Assembly (NCBI GenBank): GCA_905221615.1
Contig: CAJNDT010005501.1
Span: 206,501-270,500, forward strand
Length of the DNA stretch: 64,000 nt
Direction: 5' to 3'
Origin: Symbiodinium sp. CCMP2592
Lineage: Eukaryota; Sar; Dinophyceae; Suessiales; Symbiodiniaceae
Below the pieces are notes generated by a model. It worked only from the letters and a program-made list of their open reading frames with translations, did not search any database and was not told the origin of the DNA. The position numbers and the translations under genes were made by a program. Shown here in pieces: positions 10,921 through 20,486 of this stretch (its first letter is position 1; every line of letters begins with the position of its first letter).

Positions 10921-11001
10921 CTTAACCTTAACCAGGAATAACCTACCTTTTTAAGGACTTCTATAAGAAAATCATAATATGTAGGTTATTCAGAGATAAG
11001 G
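10921..11001. mobile_element. Foldback element, family N, shortened
   Basis: CTTAACCTTAACCAGGAATA and GTAGGTTATTCAGAGATAAGG flank a shortened centre that lacks the GGAACCCTAA block. Confidence 0.7.
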
Positions 11002-11656
11002 AAAAGGTAGGAAATACTGCAGTGCAGGCTGAAAGGCTCTAGGGTGCTAGGGTTAGGGTTTAGGGTTAGAGGCTTAGGGTTTAGGCTTTGTGGTCTAGGG
11101 TCGTGGATTCAAACATCTAGTGTTTGAAGGATTAGAGCCTATCATTCTGGGAGCACAACCTGCTATTGTTTTCGAAAGGTACGATTTAACGAACAGTTGG
11201 AAGTACAGGGTTTGGGCTTGAAGTCTTGCCGCCAGCCCTAAGCAAACCCCAAACCGACTCCCGCCCACCCACCCCCCCCAAACCCACACCCGCACGGAAA
11301 AGGCCTACGCTGAGGACTGTCGATCTCGATTCGTCACCCTCTTCCTGGCTCAGGCCGGAAGTACTTGTCAATTTCGTCAAGTCTTTGTGGAAGGTTCAGG
11401 GCTTAGGGTCTAGTTTCAATAGGGTAGGGGTTCATGTGTGGGGTCTGAACCCAAACCCTGCAATCCCTCAACCCAAAATCCTACAGGATAAACCTACAAA
11501 GACACTCGAACAGCTGTAGGCTACACACGTGGTTTAGAGTTCAAGCAGTTTAGGGTTCAGGGTGGCCGGCTGTTGGGTTGAAAGCTCTACAGTTAGCTCT
11601 CTTCTTCAATACCCGGGCCCCAAACAGCTCAAACTTTCTAAGAAGAGATGAAATTT

Positions 11657-11780
11657 GATGGGAGGCCAAAAGGGTGGTTTAAGATTCTTGGGGTAGGGAT
11701 TCCTCAATATGAACCCTATTATGGGAACCCTGATCCCGACTAAACCCCCATAGGCTAAATCCCCTTTTGGCCTCCTATGA
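11657..11780. mobile_element. Foldback element, family J
   Basis: Ends are ATGGGAGGCCAAAAGGG and CCCTTTTGGCCTCCTAT. Inside are GGGTAGGGATTCCTCAATAT and CGACTAAACCCCCATAGGC. The second copy is at 56187. Confidence 0.8.
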
Positions 11781-11913
11781 AAATTAAACAGTGGTCGGCA
11801 TAGGTTCATGTCGCCCCTCCCTCTCCTTTCGACTCTTCCCAAGAGGACCCCTTCCCTAAACCCCAAATCCCTAAACTCCCTAGACCATGAACCCTTGACC
11901 CTTGACGCCCTAA

Positions 11914-12017
11914 AGTAAAAGCCAGAAAGTTGGAATATAACTATCCTGAACCCTTTATGGTAAATTATAGGGTATCCTACCCTGAGACCATATTCCAACT
12001 TTCTGGAGTTCCCTGTA
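11914..12017. mobile_element. Foldback element, family C
   Basis: Ends AGTAAAAGCCAGAAAGTTGG and CCAACTTTCTGGAGTTCCCT, with an intact ATCCTACC centre. Confidence 0.85.
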
Positions 12018-12345
12018 AGCTCTAAACCTCGGGCCCTGGCAGCTGATCGGTCCAGGGCTCGAGAAGCTTTCGAGTAGAGCTGCCAAGGGTTGGGGTTTGA
12101 GGGTTTAGGGTTTAGGGTTTAGGTGTGGACTTTAGGTGCGGTTGGATTTAGGGTTTAGGGTTAATGGGTTTAGTGTTGGGGCTTGAGGTGTGGATTGTAG
12201 TCACTTTAGTTTAGAGTCTTGGGGCTCGGGTTGCCCTTTTGAATTTGGCGATGCTACTTTGCAAACAGGAGTTTGCAAAAGCTGCAAACAGCATAAGGGC
12301 AGCTGCTGACTTTAAACCTCCGCAGTACTTCAAGGATTCAAGGTA

Positions 12346-13854
12346 CTACCGTAGCTGATCCTGCACAGTGTCGCTGTCGCCACCAGAGCCAGCATCGCCC
12401 CAAGTCACGACCGATCCGTCGGCCAGGATGGCAGCAAAAGCGTAACCTGTTGATTGCACCTGAAGCACTTTTTGCAGCCGTGGTCGGACGGAGTTATTAT
12501 CACCACCATAATGCGGATGTCCCCACGTCACCACCGATCCATCTGCGAGGATGGCTGCGAAAGCGCAGGATGAAGCTGCGATCTGCTGCACATCGCGCAA
12601 CTGCTGTTGAACGGCAGAGCTGTTACCGCCAGATTCATCGTCGCCCCAAGCTACGACAGATCTGTCGGCCAGAATGGCAGCAAAAGCTGCTCGCGAGGCC
12701 GAAATCTCTTGCACATTCTTGAGCTGACCTTGAACAGCAGCGCCGTCTCCGCCCGAGGCAGCATTGCCCCAGGTTACGACAGATCCATCAAGCAGGATGG
12801 CAGCGAAAGCATCATCTGAGGCTTGGATCTGCTGCACATTCTTCAGCTTCTCTCGGACGGCAGCGCTGTCACCACCGGCTTCGGCATTGCCCCAAGTCAC
12901 GACAGATCCATCGGCGAGGATGGCAGCAAAAGCTCCCGCAATCGAGCATTGGATCTGCTTTACGTTCTTCAGCCGCTCTCGCACATCACTGCTGTCACCG
13001 CCAGATCCGGCATCGCCCCAAGTTACGACAGATCCATCGGCAAGAAGGGCGGCAAAAGCCCGACTTGATGCTTGAATGCTCTGCACATTCTGAAGCTGCT
13101 GTTGGACCGCACTGCTGTCGCCGCCCACGTCATCGCCGCCCCAAGTCACGACAGAGCCGTCCGCTAGAATGGCCGCAAATGCATCAACGGTGGCTTGAAT
13201 CTGCCGCACATTCTTCAGCTTCTCCTGAACCGCGGCGCTGTTACCACTCAAGGCAGCCGCGCCACCCCAGGTTACGACAGACCCATCGTCAAGGATGGCA
13301 GCAAAAGCACCTTCAGTGGCTTGAATCTCTCGCACTGTCTTGAGTCGCTCTTGAACGGCAGTGCTGTCACCACCAAACTCAGCACTACCCCAAGCCACGA
13401 CAGATCCATCCAACTGGATGGCAGCAGCAGAAGCACAGGAGCCTTGGATCTTCTGCACATTCTTCAACTGCTCCTTGATGGCTCTGCTGTCGCCACCGGC
13501 GGCAGCATCGCCCCAGGTCGCGACAGATCCATCAGCACAGATAGCGGCAAAGGCTTCCACTGTCCTCGCAAGAACCATCCGGTTGACCTGCAGTGTTAGA
13601 GTAAGCGAGTCCCCTTCTTCCAATCTGGCTTTCTTGAAACTTTGGCATATACTTTCCGACCCATCCAAGATTTCTCCGGAGGAATCAAGCAGCCGGCCCT
13701 GCTTGCCGACAGCCAAAGCATCCTGAGCCCTTCTCTTCAGCGTCTCCACGGTCTCATCCGGCTCCGCCTCCAAAGGCACAGTCTTGCCACTAAGCAGTCC
13801 GATTTCTACGCGCAGAGGCACGTGGCCTGCAGATTGCGACTCTTCGAGGGCCAT
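12346..13854 (-). CDS. Ubiquitin-like domain plus ten RCC1-like repeats, paralogue 1
   Basis: Single open frame of 502 residues, ATG at 13854, TAG at 12346, no intron needed. Residues about 14-95 form a ubiquitin-like fold (GLLSGKTVPLEAEPDETVET resembles the start of ubiquitin) without the C-terminal Gly-Gly, so it is not a conjugation precursor. Residues about 98-502 hold ten repeats of about 41 residues built on AFAAILADGSVVTWG and GGDSSAVQ..LKNVQQIQA, the RCC1-like beta-propeller type with the Trp-Gly core seen in every unit. RCC1-like repeats are generally protein-interaction or exchange-factor platforms; the function here is unknown. The last repeat stops at VQDQLR, before its final strand, so the propeller may close with another segment. 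A near-identical paralogue lies 1.6 kb upstream in the same direction. Codon use is GC-rich at third positions. Confidence 0.88.
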   Translation of the reverse strand: MALEESQSAGHVPLRVEIGLLSGKTVPLEAEPDETVETLKRRAQDALAVGKQGRLLDSSGEILDGSESICQSFKKARLEEGDSLTLTLQVNRMVLARTVEAFAAICADGSVATWGDAAAGGDSRAIKEQLKNVQKIQGSCASAAAIQLDGSVVAWGSAEFGGDSTAVQERLKTVREIQATEGAFAAILDDGSVVTWGGAAALSGNSAAVQEKLKNVRQIQATVDAFAAILADGSVVTWGGDDVGGDSSAVQQQLQNVQSIQASSRAFAALLADGSVVTWGDAGSGGDSSDVRERLKNVKQIQCSIAGAFAAILADGSVVTWGNAEAGGDSAAVREKLKNVQQIQASDDAFAAILLDGSVVTWGNAASGGDGAAVQGQLKNVQEISASRAAFAAILADRSVVAWGDDESGGNSSAVQQQLRDVQQIAASSCAFAAILADGSVVTWGHPHYGGDNNSVRPRLQKVLQVQSTGYAFAAILADGSVVTWGDAGSGGDSDTVQDQLR

Positions 13855-14060
13855 TGGCAGCTCGCGCCTACATCACATGATTGGATAGAAACCTTTCATC
13901 CTAAATCCTCAACTCTACTTCGAAAGACTTGTCAGGGTTAGAGCTTTACGGGCATCCGGCCGGAAACAACGGTGACTTCAGCTGAGCCCCGTAGGTGGCC
14001 ACTACGCTACCTCATACCACTTCAGGAGGTGCAACTTTACAAATAATAGTTTTGCACCAT
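13855..14060 (-). promoter_or_regulatory. Conserved upstream block and trans-splice acceptor candidate
   Basis: Blocks at 13974-13985 (GACTTCAGCTGAG) and 14021-14048 (ACTTCAGGAGGTGCAACTTTA, CAAATAATAG) recur in the same order upstream of the second paralogue (17060-17130). The duplicated unit therefore includes about 200 bp of 5' flank. A TAG at 13870-13868 lies 13 nt before the ATG and could accept the dinoflagellate spliced leader (inference). Confidence 0.35.
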
Positions 14061-14825
14061 ACATAATGACTCAGGAATATAACATAGTTCTAGCAGGTGT
14101 TCAGGTCCTTCGACTAGTGCTGGACTTTTGCCCGGCAGCCATATGTCGGCAGATGATCAAGCCTGGGATAGCGATCGTCGGACGGTTGCGCCCGCTAGCT
14201 GAAGGTTTAGGATGTAGGATGTAGGGGATCTTTCCTTGGAACTATGTGGACAAACTCATCAAACTCCTGCATCACCCTGCATGTCTCGGAATGTGATGCC
14301 TGTAGACTGAGGTTACCGAGTCGCCTCATTGAGGAAAGTGCTCATGTTTCTTAAAAGGTTCTACAATACCATACCGCAACACCCTGGTTGAATCTTGAGG
14401 CCCCTGGATTGTATCTAAACATAGCAACAATCCCTCTAATTCTTGCATCGCCCCGAGGATGCTTTCGGCATCCGTTTCTGACGACTGTATAGCCTGGGGT
14501 TTAAGGTTTTGGGTTTAGCAACTAATCTAAACAATACCGAGATCCCCGAATATGCGACTTTAAGGGTGGAGGCTCAGGTTTGGTATGGAGCTCTTGTGGT
14601 GGAGACAGGTTGCACTTTCGAACGTGTGGGTTCAGGGTTACGGTGTTCCAACCCACTAACTCGCATAGCCCGAAGGATTATGTCGCAGCGTCGCACCCGA
14701 TGCTGCGGGAGTTGGGGCTTGGGGCTTTCAGGGGCTCCCGTGCTTCTTCAGAATCATCTGGCGCAAGGCGCGGGGTGGTGAATCGATTAGGGGTAACTAG
14801 GTTCAGGGTTAACATGGATAAACAA
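14061..14825. other. Spacer between paralogues, no gene seen
   Basis: Mixed-composition sequence with scattered TTTAGGG remnants. A 90-codon plus frame at 14509-14781 and an overlapping one have no supporting signals. Confidence 0.5.
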
Positions 14826-14895
14826 ACCCGCAAAAGTAGGTAAACCTATGGCCCAAAGCCTATAAAGGGCTATGATTCTACCTACTTTTGGGGCA
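14826..14895. mobile_element. Foldback element, family E
   Basis: ACCCGCAAAAGTAGGTAAA and GATTCTACCTACTTTTGGGGC form the arms, with GGCCCAAAGCCTATAAAGGGC between. The second copy is at 40705. Confidence 0.75.
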
Positions 14896-15042
14896 CAGGT
14901 ACTGTATCCCGTGAACCGGCTAAGGCATCCCTAAAACTTGGGGCTCGCACACCGGCAGCCGGCTAAATACCCTGAACACAGCACCCCGCAACCCCCAGCC
15001 CCCTAAAACCTAAACTATCCCTAAACTCCTCAACCCTCAAGA

Positions 15043-15138
15043 CTACCCAGAGGCCCCAAAGTAGTTCCTTTTTGGGATTACCCTATAGGATTCTATATAT
15101 CAACCCCAAAAAGGAACTACTTTGGAGCCTCTGGGTAT
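15043..15138. mobile_element. Foldback element, family D
   Basis: Arms CTACCCAGAGGCCCCAAAGT / ACTTTGGAGCCTCTGGGTA, followed inward by AGTTCCTTTTTGGG and its inverse. The two arms share the AGAGGC and CAAAGT variants that mark this copy within the family. Confidence 0.88.
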
Positions 15139-15440
15139 CCGAAACACTGAAGAAACTTGCGAAAGGATTTTCCAGCTCTCCTGAACCCCAAACCCCCGCT
15201 CCCGGCAGGTTGCAAGACATGAAGTAAGGCTTTCATTGGTAATACCCACCTCCAGCATAACACGATCCCTAAGGAAGCCTGTATAATATACACACTCAAG
15301 AAATCCGAATATGAAAGTGTACATTCGATACAGTTTCTATTTCAGAGCACCGGGATCTGAGACCTAAACGGGCTTTCTGGTTTAGAGTGCAGTGATTCCC
15401 ACCCCTGGAACAGAGTTTGCCTTTGAAAAACTTGGCAAAA

Positions 15441-16925
15441 CTATTGAAGCTCATCCTGCACATCGTCGCTGTCGCCGCCAAAGCCGGCGTGGCCCCAAGT
15501 CACGACAGATCCGTCGGCAAGGATGGTGGCAAAAGCGTGACAGGTGGATTGGATCTGAAGCACATTCTTCAGATGCTTCTGGACGCCACTACTATCGCCA
15601 CCACGCTCTGGATCTCCCCAGGTCACCACCGATCCATTACCAAGGATAGCTGTAAAGGCCCAGGATGCGGACTCGATCTGCTGCACGTCCTTGAGCTGCT
15701 CCTGAACGGCAGCACTGTCGCCACCACTGGCAGAATCGCCCCAGGTCACGACAGATCCATCGGCGAGAATGGCGGCAAAAGCAGATTCAGAGGCCTGAAT
15801 CTCTTGCACATTCTTGAGCTGACCTTGAACAGCAGCGCTGTCCCCGCCCGAAGCATCAAGGCCCCAGGTAACTACAGATCCATCAAGCAAGACGGCAGCA
15901 AAAGCATCATGTGAGGCTTGAACTTGCTGCACATTCTTCAACTGCTCCTGGACGGCACTGCTGTCACCACCGGCTTCGGCCTTGCCCCAAGTCACCACAC
16001 ATCCATCCGCCAGGATGGCAGCAAAAGCTCCCGCATCGGAGCATTGGATCTGCTTTACGTTCTTCAGCCGCTCTTGCACATCACTGCTGTCACCATCCTC
16101 CCCGGCATCGCCCCAAGTTACGACAGATCCATCGGCAAGAAGGGCGGCGAAAGCCCCATCTGATGCTTGAATGCTCTGCACATTCTGAAGCTGCTGTTGG
16201 ACCGCACTGCTGTCGCCGCCCACGTCATCGCCGCCCCAAGTCACGACAGAGCCGTCCGCTAGAATGGCCGCAAATGCATCAATGGTGGCCTGAATCTGTC
16301 GCACATTCTTCAGCTTCTCCTGAACGGCGGCGCTGTCGCCGCCAGTGGGAGCATCGCCCCAGGTGACGACAGACCCATCAGCAAGGACAGCAGCAAAAGC
16401 GGCAGCTGTGGCTTGGATCTGTTGCACATTTCTCAGCTGCTCTTGAACGTGACTGCTGTCACCACCGGATTCAGTCAGTCCCCATGTCAAGACAGATCCG
16501 TCAGCAAGGATAGCAGCAAAGGCATAAAACGAGGCTTGGATATGCTGCACACTCTTCAACTGCTCCTGGATGACACTGCTGTCACCACCGGCAGCAGCAT
16601 CGCCCCAAGTCGCGACAGACCCATCAGCACAGATAGCGGCAAAGGCTTGCATATTGCTCGCAAGAACCATCCGGTTCACCTGCAGAGTCAAGCAGTCCCC
16701 GTCTCGCAGCCTGGCTTTCTTTATGCTTTCCAACCCATCCAAGATTTCTCCGGAGGAGTCAAGCAGTCGGCCCTGCTTGCCGACAGCCAAAGCATCCTGA
16801 GCCCTTCTCTTCAGCGTCTCCACGGTCTCATCCGGCTCCGCCTCCAAAGGCACAGTCTTGCCACTGAGCAGTCCGACTTCCACGCCAACAGGCACGGCTT
16901 CGGATTGCAATTCTTCAGGGGCCAT
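15441..16925 (-). CDS. Ubiquitin-like domain plus ten RCC1-like repeats, paralogue 2
   Basis: 494 residues from ATG 16925 to TAG 15441. The frame is open to an earlier ATG at 16991, but the extra 22 residues (MCCSQMFCRG...) have no counterpart in the paralogue, while MAPEELQ aligns with the start of the other protein, so I chose 16925. Ubiquitin-like domain at about 10-88, then ten repeats. Compared with paralogue 1 the linker between the domain and repeats is four residues shorter. Repeat 4 and its neighbours (16171-16330) are almost identical to 13081-13240 at the DNA level, whereas repeats 2, 8 and 9 differ more, which suggests patchy gene conversion. Same strand and intronless, typical of a dinoflagellate tandem array. 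Confidence 0.88.
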   Translation of the reverse strand: MAPEELQSEAVPVGVEVGLLSGKTVPLEAEPDETVETLKRRAQDALAVGKQGRLLDSSGEILDGLESIKKARLRDGDCLTLQVNRMVLASNMQAFAAICADGSVATWGDAAAGGDSSVIQEQLKSVQHIQASFYAFAAILADGSVLTWGLTESGGDSSHVQEQLRNVQQIQATAAAFAAVLADGSVVTWGDAPTGGDSAAVQEKLKNVRQIQATIDAFAAILADGSVVTWGGDDVGGDSSAVQQQLQNVQSIQASDGAFAALLADGSVVTWGDAGEDGDSSDVQERLKNVKQIQCSDAGAFAAILADGCVVTWGKAEAGGDSSAVQEQLKNVQQVQASHDAFAAVLLDGSVVTWGLDASGGDSAAVQGQLKNVQEIQASESAFAAILADGSVVTWGDSASGGDSAAVQEQLKDVQQIESASWAFTAILGNGSVVTWGDPERGGDSSGVQKHLKNVLQIQSTCHAFATILADGSVVTWGHAGFGGDSDDVQDELQ

Positions 16926-17135
16926 TTTGCAGGTCGTTCCATGCAGAAGCTGTGCTACATTACCCCGGCAAAACATTTGAGAACAGCACATGAAGAGGAA
17001 CCCTAAACTCTAAACCGAAACTACTGACGAAGTTAATGCTTTTCAGCATCTGGTAGGGAACCGTATTGACTTCAGCCAAGCCTCTGCACTGCACCGGTAC
17101 AACTTCATGAACGTGCAACGTTACCAATAAAGGGC
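16926..17135 (-). promoter_or_regulatory. Conserved upstream block of paralogue 2
   Basis: GACTTCAGCCAAGCC and ACTTCATGAACGTGCAACGTTA followed by CCAATAA match the corresponding blocks upstream of paralogue 1. No canonical TATA box was assigned. Confidence 0.35.
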
Positions 17136-17153
17136 TCTCAAGTGCAACCTAAC

Positions 17154-17268
17154 CTATATGGGAGTTTCCGAAAATAGAGGACCCTAATATAGTACCCTAA
17201 ATAGTAGGATCCTTATTGAAAGGACCCCCAACATAAGGTAGCCCTAATTTTCGGAAACTCCCATATAG
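17154..17268. mobile_element. Foldback element, family A
   Basis: The best copy: CTATATGGGAGTTTCCGAAA and its inverse, then GGACCCTAATATAGTACCCT, AGTAGGATCCTTATT and AAGGACCCCCAA. With these flanks the element ends ATATAG on both strands. Confidence 0.9.
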
Positions 17269-17269
17269 A

Positions 17270-18680
17270 GGGTTGAGTTGGGTGTCGGGGATGCTTCCGT
17301 GCGATACAGTTGTCGCTTGCTTCAAAAGCTGCCGTTGGACAGGCCGGAACTGGTTCATACACCAAAAGCCTAAACCCCAAAGTCTAAACCCTAAACCCTC
17401 TAAGCCCTTGTGGGGCTATGGCTTGTTTTTGTCGTTGTGCGCGCAAGTGCTGCTCATGTAAACTTCCCGCAAGTTTCGGATATTTTGAAGCTGCTCGCCG
17501 GGGGTTCAGCGCTAGGTTCAGGGTTTTATGGTGTACTGTTCTGCATCTCCTCTAAGGTTTCGGGATTAGGACGTTTAGGGCTTTAGAATATTTGAGGGCT
17601 GTGGGGTTAGAGGGCTTAGGATACTTAGCGCTCAGTGTTGAGAGTGTGTCTGGGTGACGGGCCTACGGTTTAGGACTGTTTACGGCCGAGGGTTTAGGAA
17701 AATTGTCCAAAGTCCGTAAGCCGTGGGTTCAAATCCCAAACCGACTCCCCAACCACGAAAGCCCTCATCTACATGCCTGAAATCTATTTCGCCGAAGGCC
17801 TGCGAAGAATCTGCGGTTCTCCCCTCACCAAACCTCTATGACCTCTTCTATGGGCTAAGCCCTGGCGAACCCCACCTCTACAAAAGCCTAAAACACGACA
17901 TCATAAACCCAACAGCACCTAAACCGCTAAACCCACAGAATCTGAGATTATAACTGAGAGACTTAAGCCCACAAACCTGAAACGACCCCCTCAACTCCCA
18001 AAAGACCCAAGAGTTGCCGCCTTTAGCCAGACAGGGATCCCCTGGGCCAGGAGTTCCACCTGCAGGCGAAGCTACTAATTACTATAGGGGCCTTAGTAAT
18101 TAGAACAGGGCTCCAATTGGGGCTCCTTTTCAGGGGTCTATAAGAGCTACTACTTCTATAAGGGCCTCAATGACTCTAGAATAGGGTTTGGGGACCCATC
18201 AGACCATAATTGTAGTGAGGGACCCCCAAAATAGTATTGGTGATTATTTAGGGCTCTATAGTATTCTTCAAGGTTTATAGGGCTTGGGGTTTCGTAGGGT
18301 GTTCGAGGGGTTGCATGGTGCCGTATAAAAAGGTCTTTATGAGACTTGAACAACATGTGGGGGCTGCAAGGTTTCATAGGTCTTATGGTGTGTTTGATCA
18401 AACCGGACTTTGCAACTGCTCCCGTAGGGTCTTGTTGAGGGGATATTCTAGGATTTCGCAGGGTTGTACAGGAGTCTAACTGAGGTTAAGAGGGTTGTAC
18501 AAGGTGTTGATTGGGTCTTTAAGAGTCTTTGAAGCTTTCTTCGCTTATTATGAAGGATTGCAGGGCTGTATAGGCACCTTTACAGCTCAGCTGCCAAGTT
18601 TTGGTGGCTTGCTTGACCGCCGGAAACGGGGGTGAGGTGGGATGCGGTTTAGGAATTAGGCGTTAGGGTGTAGGGTTTAG
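17270..18680. other. Spacer with no supported gene
   Basis: Degenerate TTTAGGG/CCCTAAA stretches, a TTCAAATCC box at 17728 and one family G element. Nothing else is supported. Confidence 0.5.
18155..18261. mobile_element. Foldback element, family G
   Basis: TCTATAAGGGCCTCAATGACT and ATTATTTAGGGCTCTATAG arms, with GGGACCCATCAGACCATAAT and CCCAAAATAGTATTGG inside. Confidence 0.8.
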
Positions 18681-18683
18681 GCT

Positions 18684-18880
18684 TCACGGTTCAGGGGAGA
18701 CGGCCAAAAGCATTCCATATCCGGGCTTTGTACGAGCAGCCCTAAACATTAAACATGTTGCAACAAGATACTTCCGCCCGCCTGCAATTCCACGCGCCCT
18801 CATGACACCCCAAACCCTGAACCCCAAATCATAAACCACAGATCCTGAATCGTAAACTCCCTTATATAGCCGTACGAAAC
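18684..18880 (-). CDS. Candidate 3'-terminal exon, unknown protein
   Basis: Open on minus to TGA at 18684; contains RGIAGGRKYLVATCLMF and ends GMLLAVSPEP. A further exon-like segment at 19598-19522 (RLLLSGLALAVLDSEPCEA, after GATCAAG) is on the same strand. If the two belong together, the 0.5-kb TTA microsatellite lies in their intron. Confidence 0.3.
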
Positions 18881-19019
18881 CCTTACAACACAATAAAAAC
18901 CTTTTTCAAACAATGTAATCCGTTACCAATTTATAAAACCGTATACGGCCCTTAATGCATTAAAATACATAGGTACTTCTACAAATAGGTACGATAATCT
19001 GATCCCAAAGCTAGAGAGA

Positions 19020-19512
19020 GATTAATACTATTAATCTTACTCTTACTATTATTATGATTATTACTATTAAAATTATTATTGTTATTATTATTATTATTCC
19101 TACTATTACTATTATTACTATTATTACTACTATTACTATTATTACTATTATTATTATTATTATTACGATTACTATTATTACTATTATTATTATTATTATT
19201 TTTTATTATTCTTATTAATATTACTATTATTATTGTTATTCTTCTTCTTCTTCTAATTATTATTATTACTAGTGTTACTATTATTACTATTGTTACTATT
19301 ATTACTATTGTTACTATTGTTACTATTATTATTATTATTACGATTAATATTAGAACTATTATTATTATTATTACTACTACTATTATCATTATTATTATTA
19401 CTATTATTATTATTATTGTTATTATCATTATTATTATTCTTATTGTTATTGTTATTATTATTATTACTAGTGTTACTATTATTACTATTGTTACCATTAT
19501 TACCATGATTTT
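19020..19512. repeat. TTA/ACT trinucleotide microsatellite, 0.5 kb
   Basis: Almost uninterrupted (TTA)n with interspersed ACT, GTT and CTT triplets; period three on both strands gives poly-Leu and poly-Ile/Asn frames that are not genes. Confidence 0.95.
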
Positions 19513-19626
19513 TTTGACCCTGGCGCCTCGCAAGGCTCGCTGTCTAAGACTGCCAGAGCCAGGCCAGAGAGTAGGAGACGACAAGCTTGGTCACGGTCCT
19601 TGATCAGGGTGTAGGGTTGTTTTTTT

Positions 19627-19707
19627 GATAGGATTTAGGGTTTAGGGTTTAGGGATCAGGGTTTAGGGGTTTAGGGGTTAGGGTTTAGGGTTTAGGGTTT
19701 AGGGGGT
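19627..19707 (+). repeat. Interstitial TTTAGGG array
   Basis: About nine units with GGGG variants, followed by a GGGGGTAAGGGGGAAGGGG stretch. Confidence 0.85.
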
Positions 19708-20077
19708 CATAGGGACCCTTTAGGGGGGTAAGGGGGAAGGGGGGTAGGGCCTCTTTCAAGAACCCTATGAGCTCAAGGTGCGTAGGGTGCTAAGTTTGGG
19801 GTACTCGGGTCTAGGGGTTTAGGTGTTTAGGGCTTGTTTATTAGGGGTTTAGGCTTGTTTTTGGCTTTGAGCTCTGGGAACATGAACTAAGCTTTCAGGG
19901 TTTGGGATTCGAGGAGTTTTGTTCGGCTTTCGAGCCGATGACTCCCTGTTGGGGCTGCTGGGTTATAGTAGACGCACTACATGGAACCCTTGGTTACTAT
20001 AGGGGCCTGAATAATTAACTATACTATTTTGGGGGGTTCCTTAATATATAGTTATAGTATAATGGGCCCCAAGTCCC

Positions 20078-20186
20078 TACAGTAGAAGCCAGAAAGTTGG
20101 AATATCATTATCGTAACCCCTTTAAGGTAAACTACAGGGGATCCTACCATTGATCCATATTCCAACTTTCTGGAGTTCCCTTTACA
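20078..20186. mobile_element. Foldback element, family C
   Basis: TACAGTAGAAGCCAGAAAGT and ACTTTCTGGAGTTCCCTTTA arms. A sibling starts 22 bp downstream. A fragment with GGGGCCTGAATAATTAACTA (family G) lies just before it at 19995-20072. Confidence 0.88.
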
Positions 20187-20207
20187 TGGGTGGTACCATC
20201 ATGGACT

Positions 20208-20324
20208 TACAGTAGAAGCCAGAAGGTTAGAACGTCATTAGCCTCATGCGCTTAAAGCAAAGTATAGGGAATCCTAGCAGTGATCCTCCTAAATCCATGT
20301 TCCAACTTTCTGGGGTTCACTATA
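20208..20324. mobile_element. Foldback element, family C
   Basis: TTACAGTAGAAGCCAGAAGG left and ACTTTCTGGGGTTCACTATA right; more divergent than its neighbour at 20078. Confidence 0.82.
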
Positions 20325-20400
20325 GGTCCCAAAAGACCATCCCTGTTATGGTTTGGGGGACCTAAGGCCATACTTGTGGTGTATATGGACCCTCTGGATT

Positions 20401-20486
20401 AAGGGTCCCTTTCGGGGTCCGCAATATACTACGGCACCAAATATTCAGGGGTACGCAAAAGGGGACCATAATTTTGACAACCACCC
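20401..20486. mobile_element. Foldback element, family B, left arm lost
   Basis: The right half GGGGACCATAATTTTGACAA-CCACCC is intact. The left half starts only at GGGTCCCTTTCGGGGTCC. Confidence 0.7.

Larger units (their letters stand above)
10100..12340 (-). other. Region with exon-like tags but no gene model
   Basis: Minus-strand stretches that look coding occur at about 10.63-10.48 kb (contains VTPTFYNRLVVRAYKEVL, stop TAA) and 11.39-11.31 kb (LDEIDKYFRPEPGRG). The first also reads well on plus (EVYRKYFLVGSDYEPIVEGW). I could not join them with confidence. The rest is degenerate TTTAGGG-like sequence and foldback elements. Confidence 0.25.

Noticed and set aside
12450..13941. Many plus-strand frames opposite the RCC1-like genes
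   Set aside because: Antisense shadows of a repetitive GC-biased gene; they break at irregular places while the minus frame runs unbroken with repeat structure.
16926..16991. Earlier ATG for the second paralogue
   Set aside because: The 22-residue extension is not shared by the paralogue and the internal Met aligns with the other start.
17700..17750. tRNA gene suggested by GTGGGTTCAAATCCCA
   Set aside because: A good T-arm, but no matching acceptor stem, D arm or anticodon arm upstream.
18979..19603. 174-201 codon frames across the TTA tract
   Set aside because: Poly-Leu, poly-Ile and poly-Asn from a trinucleotide microsatellite.
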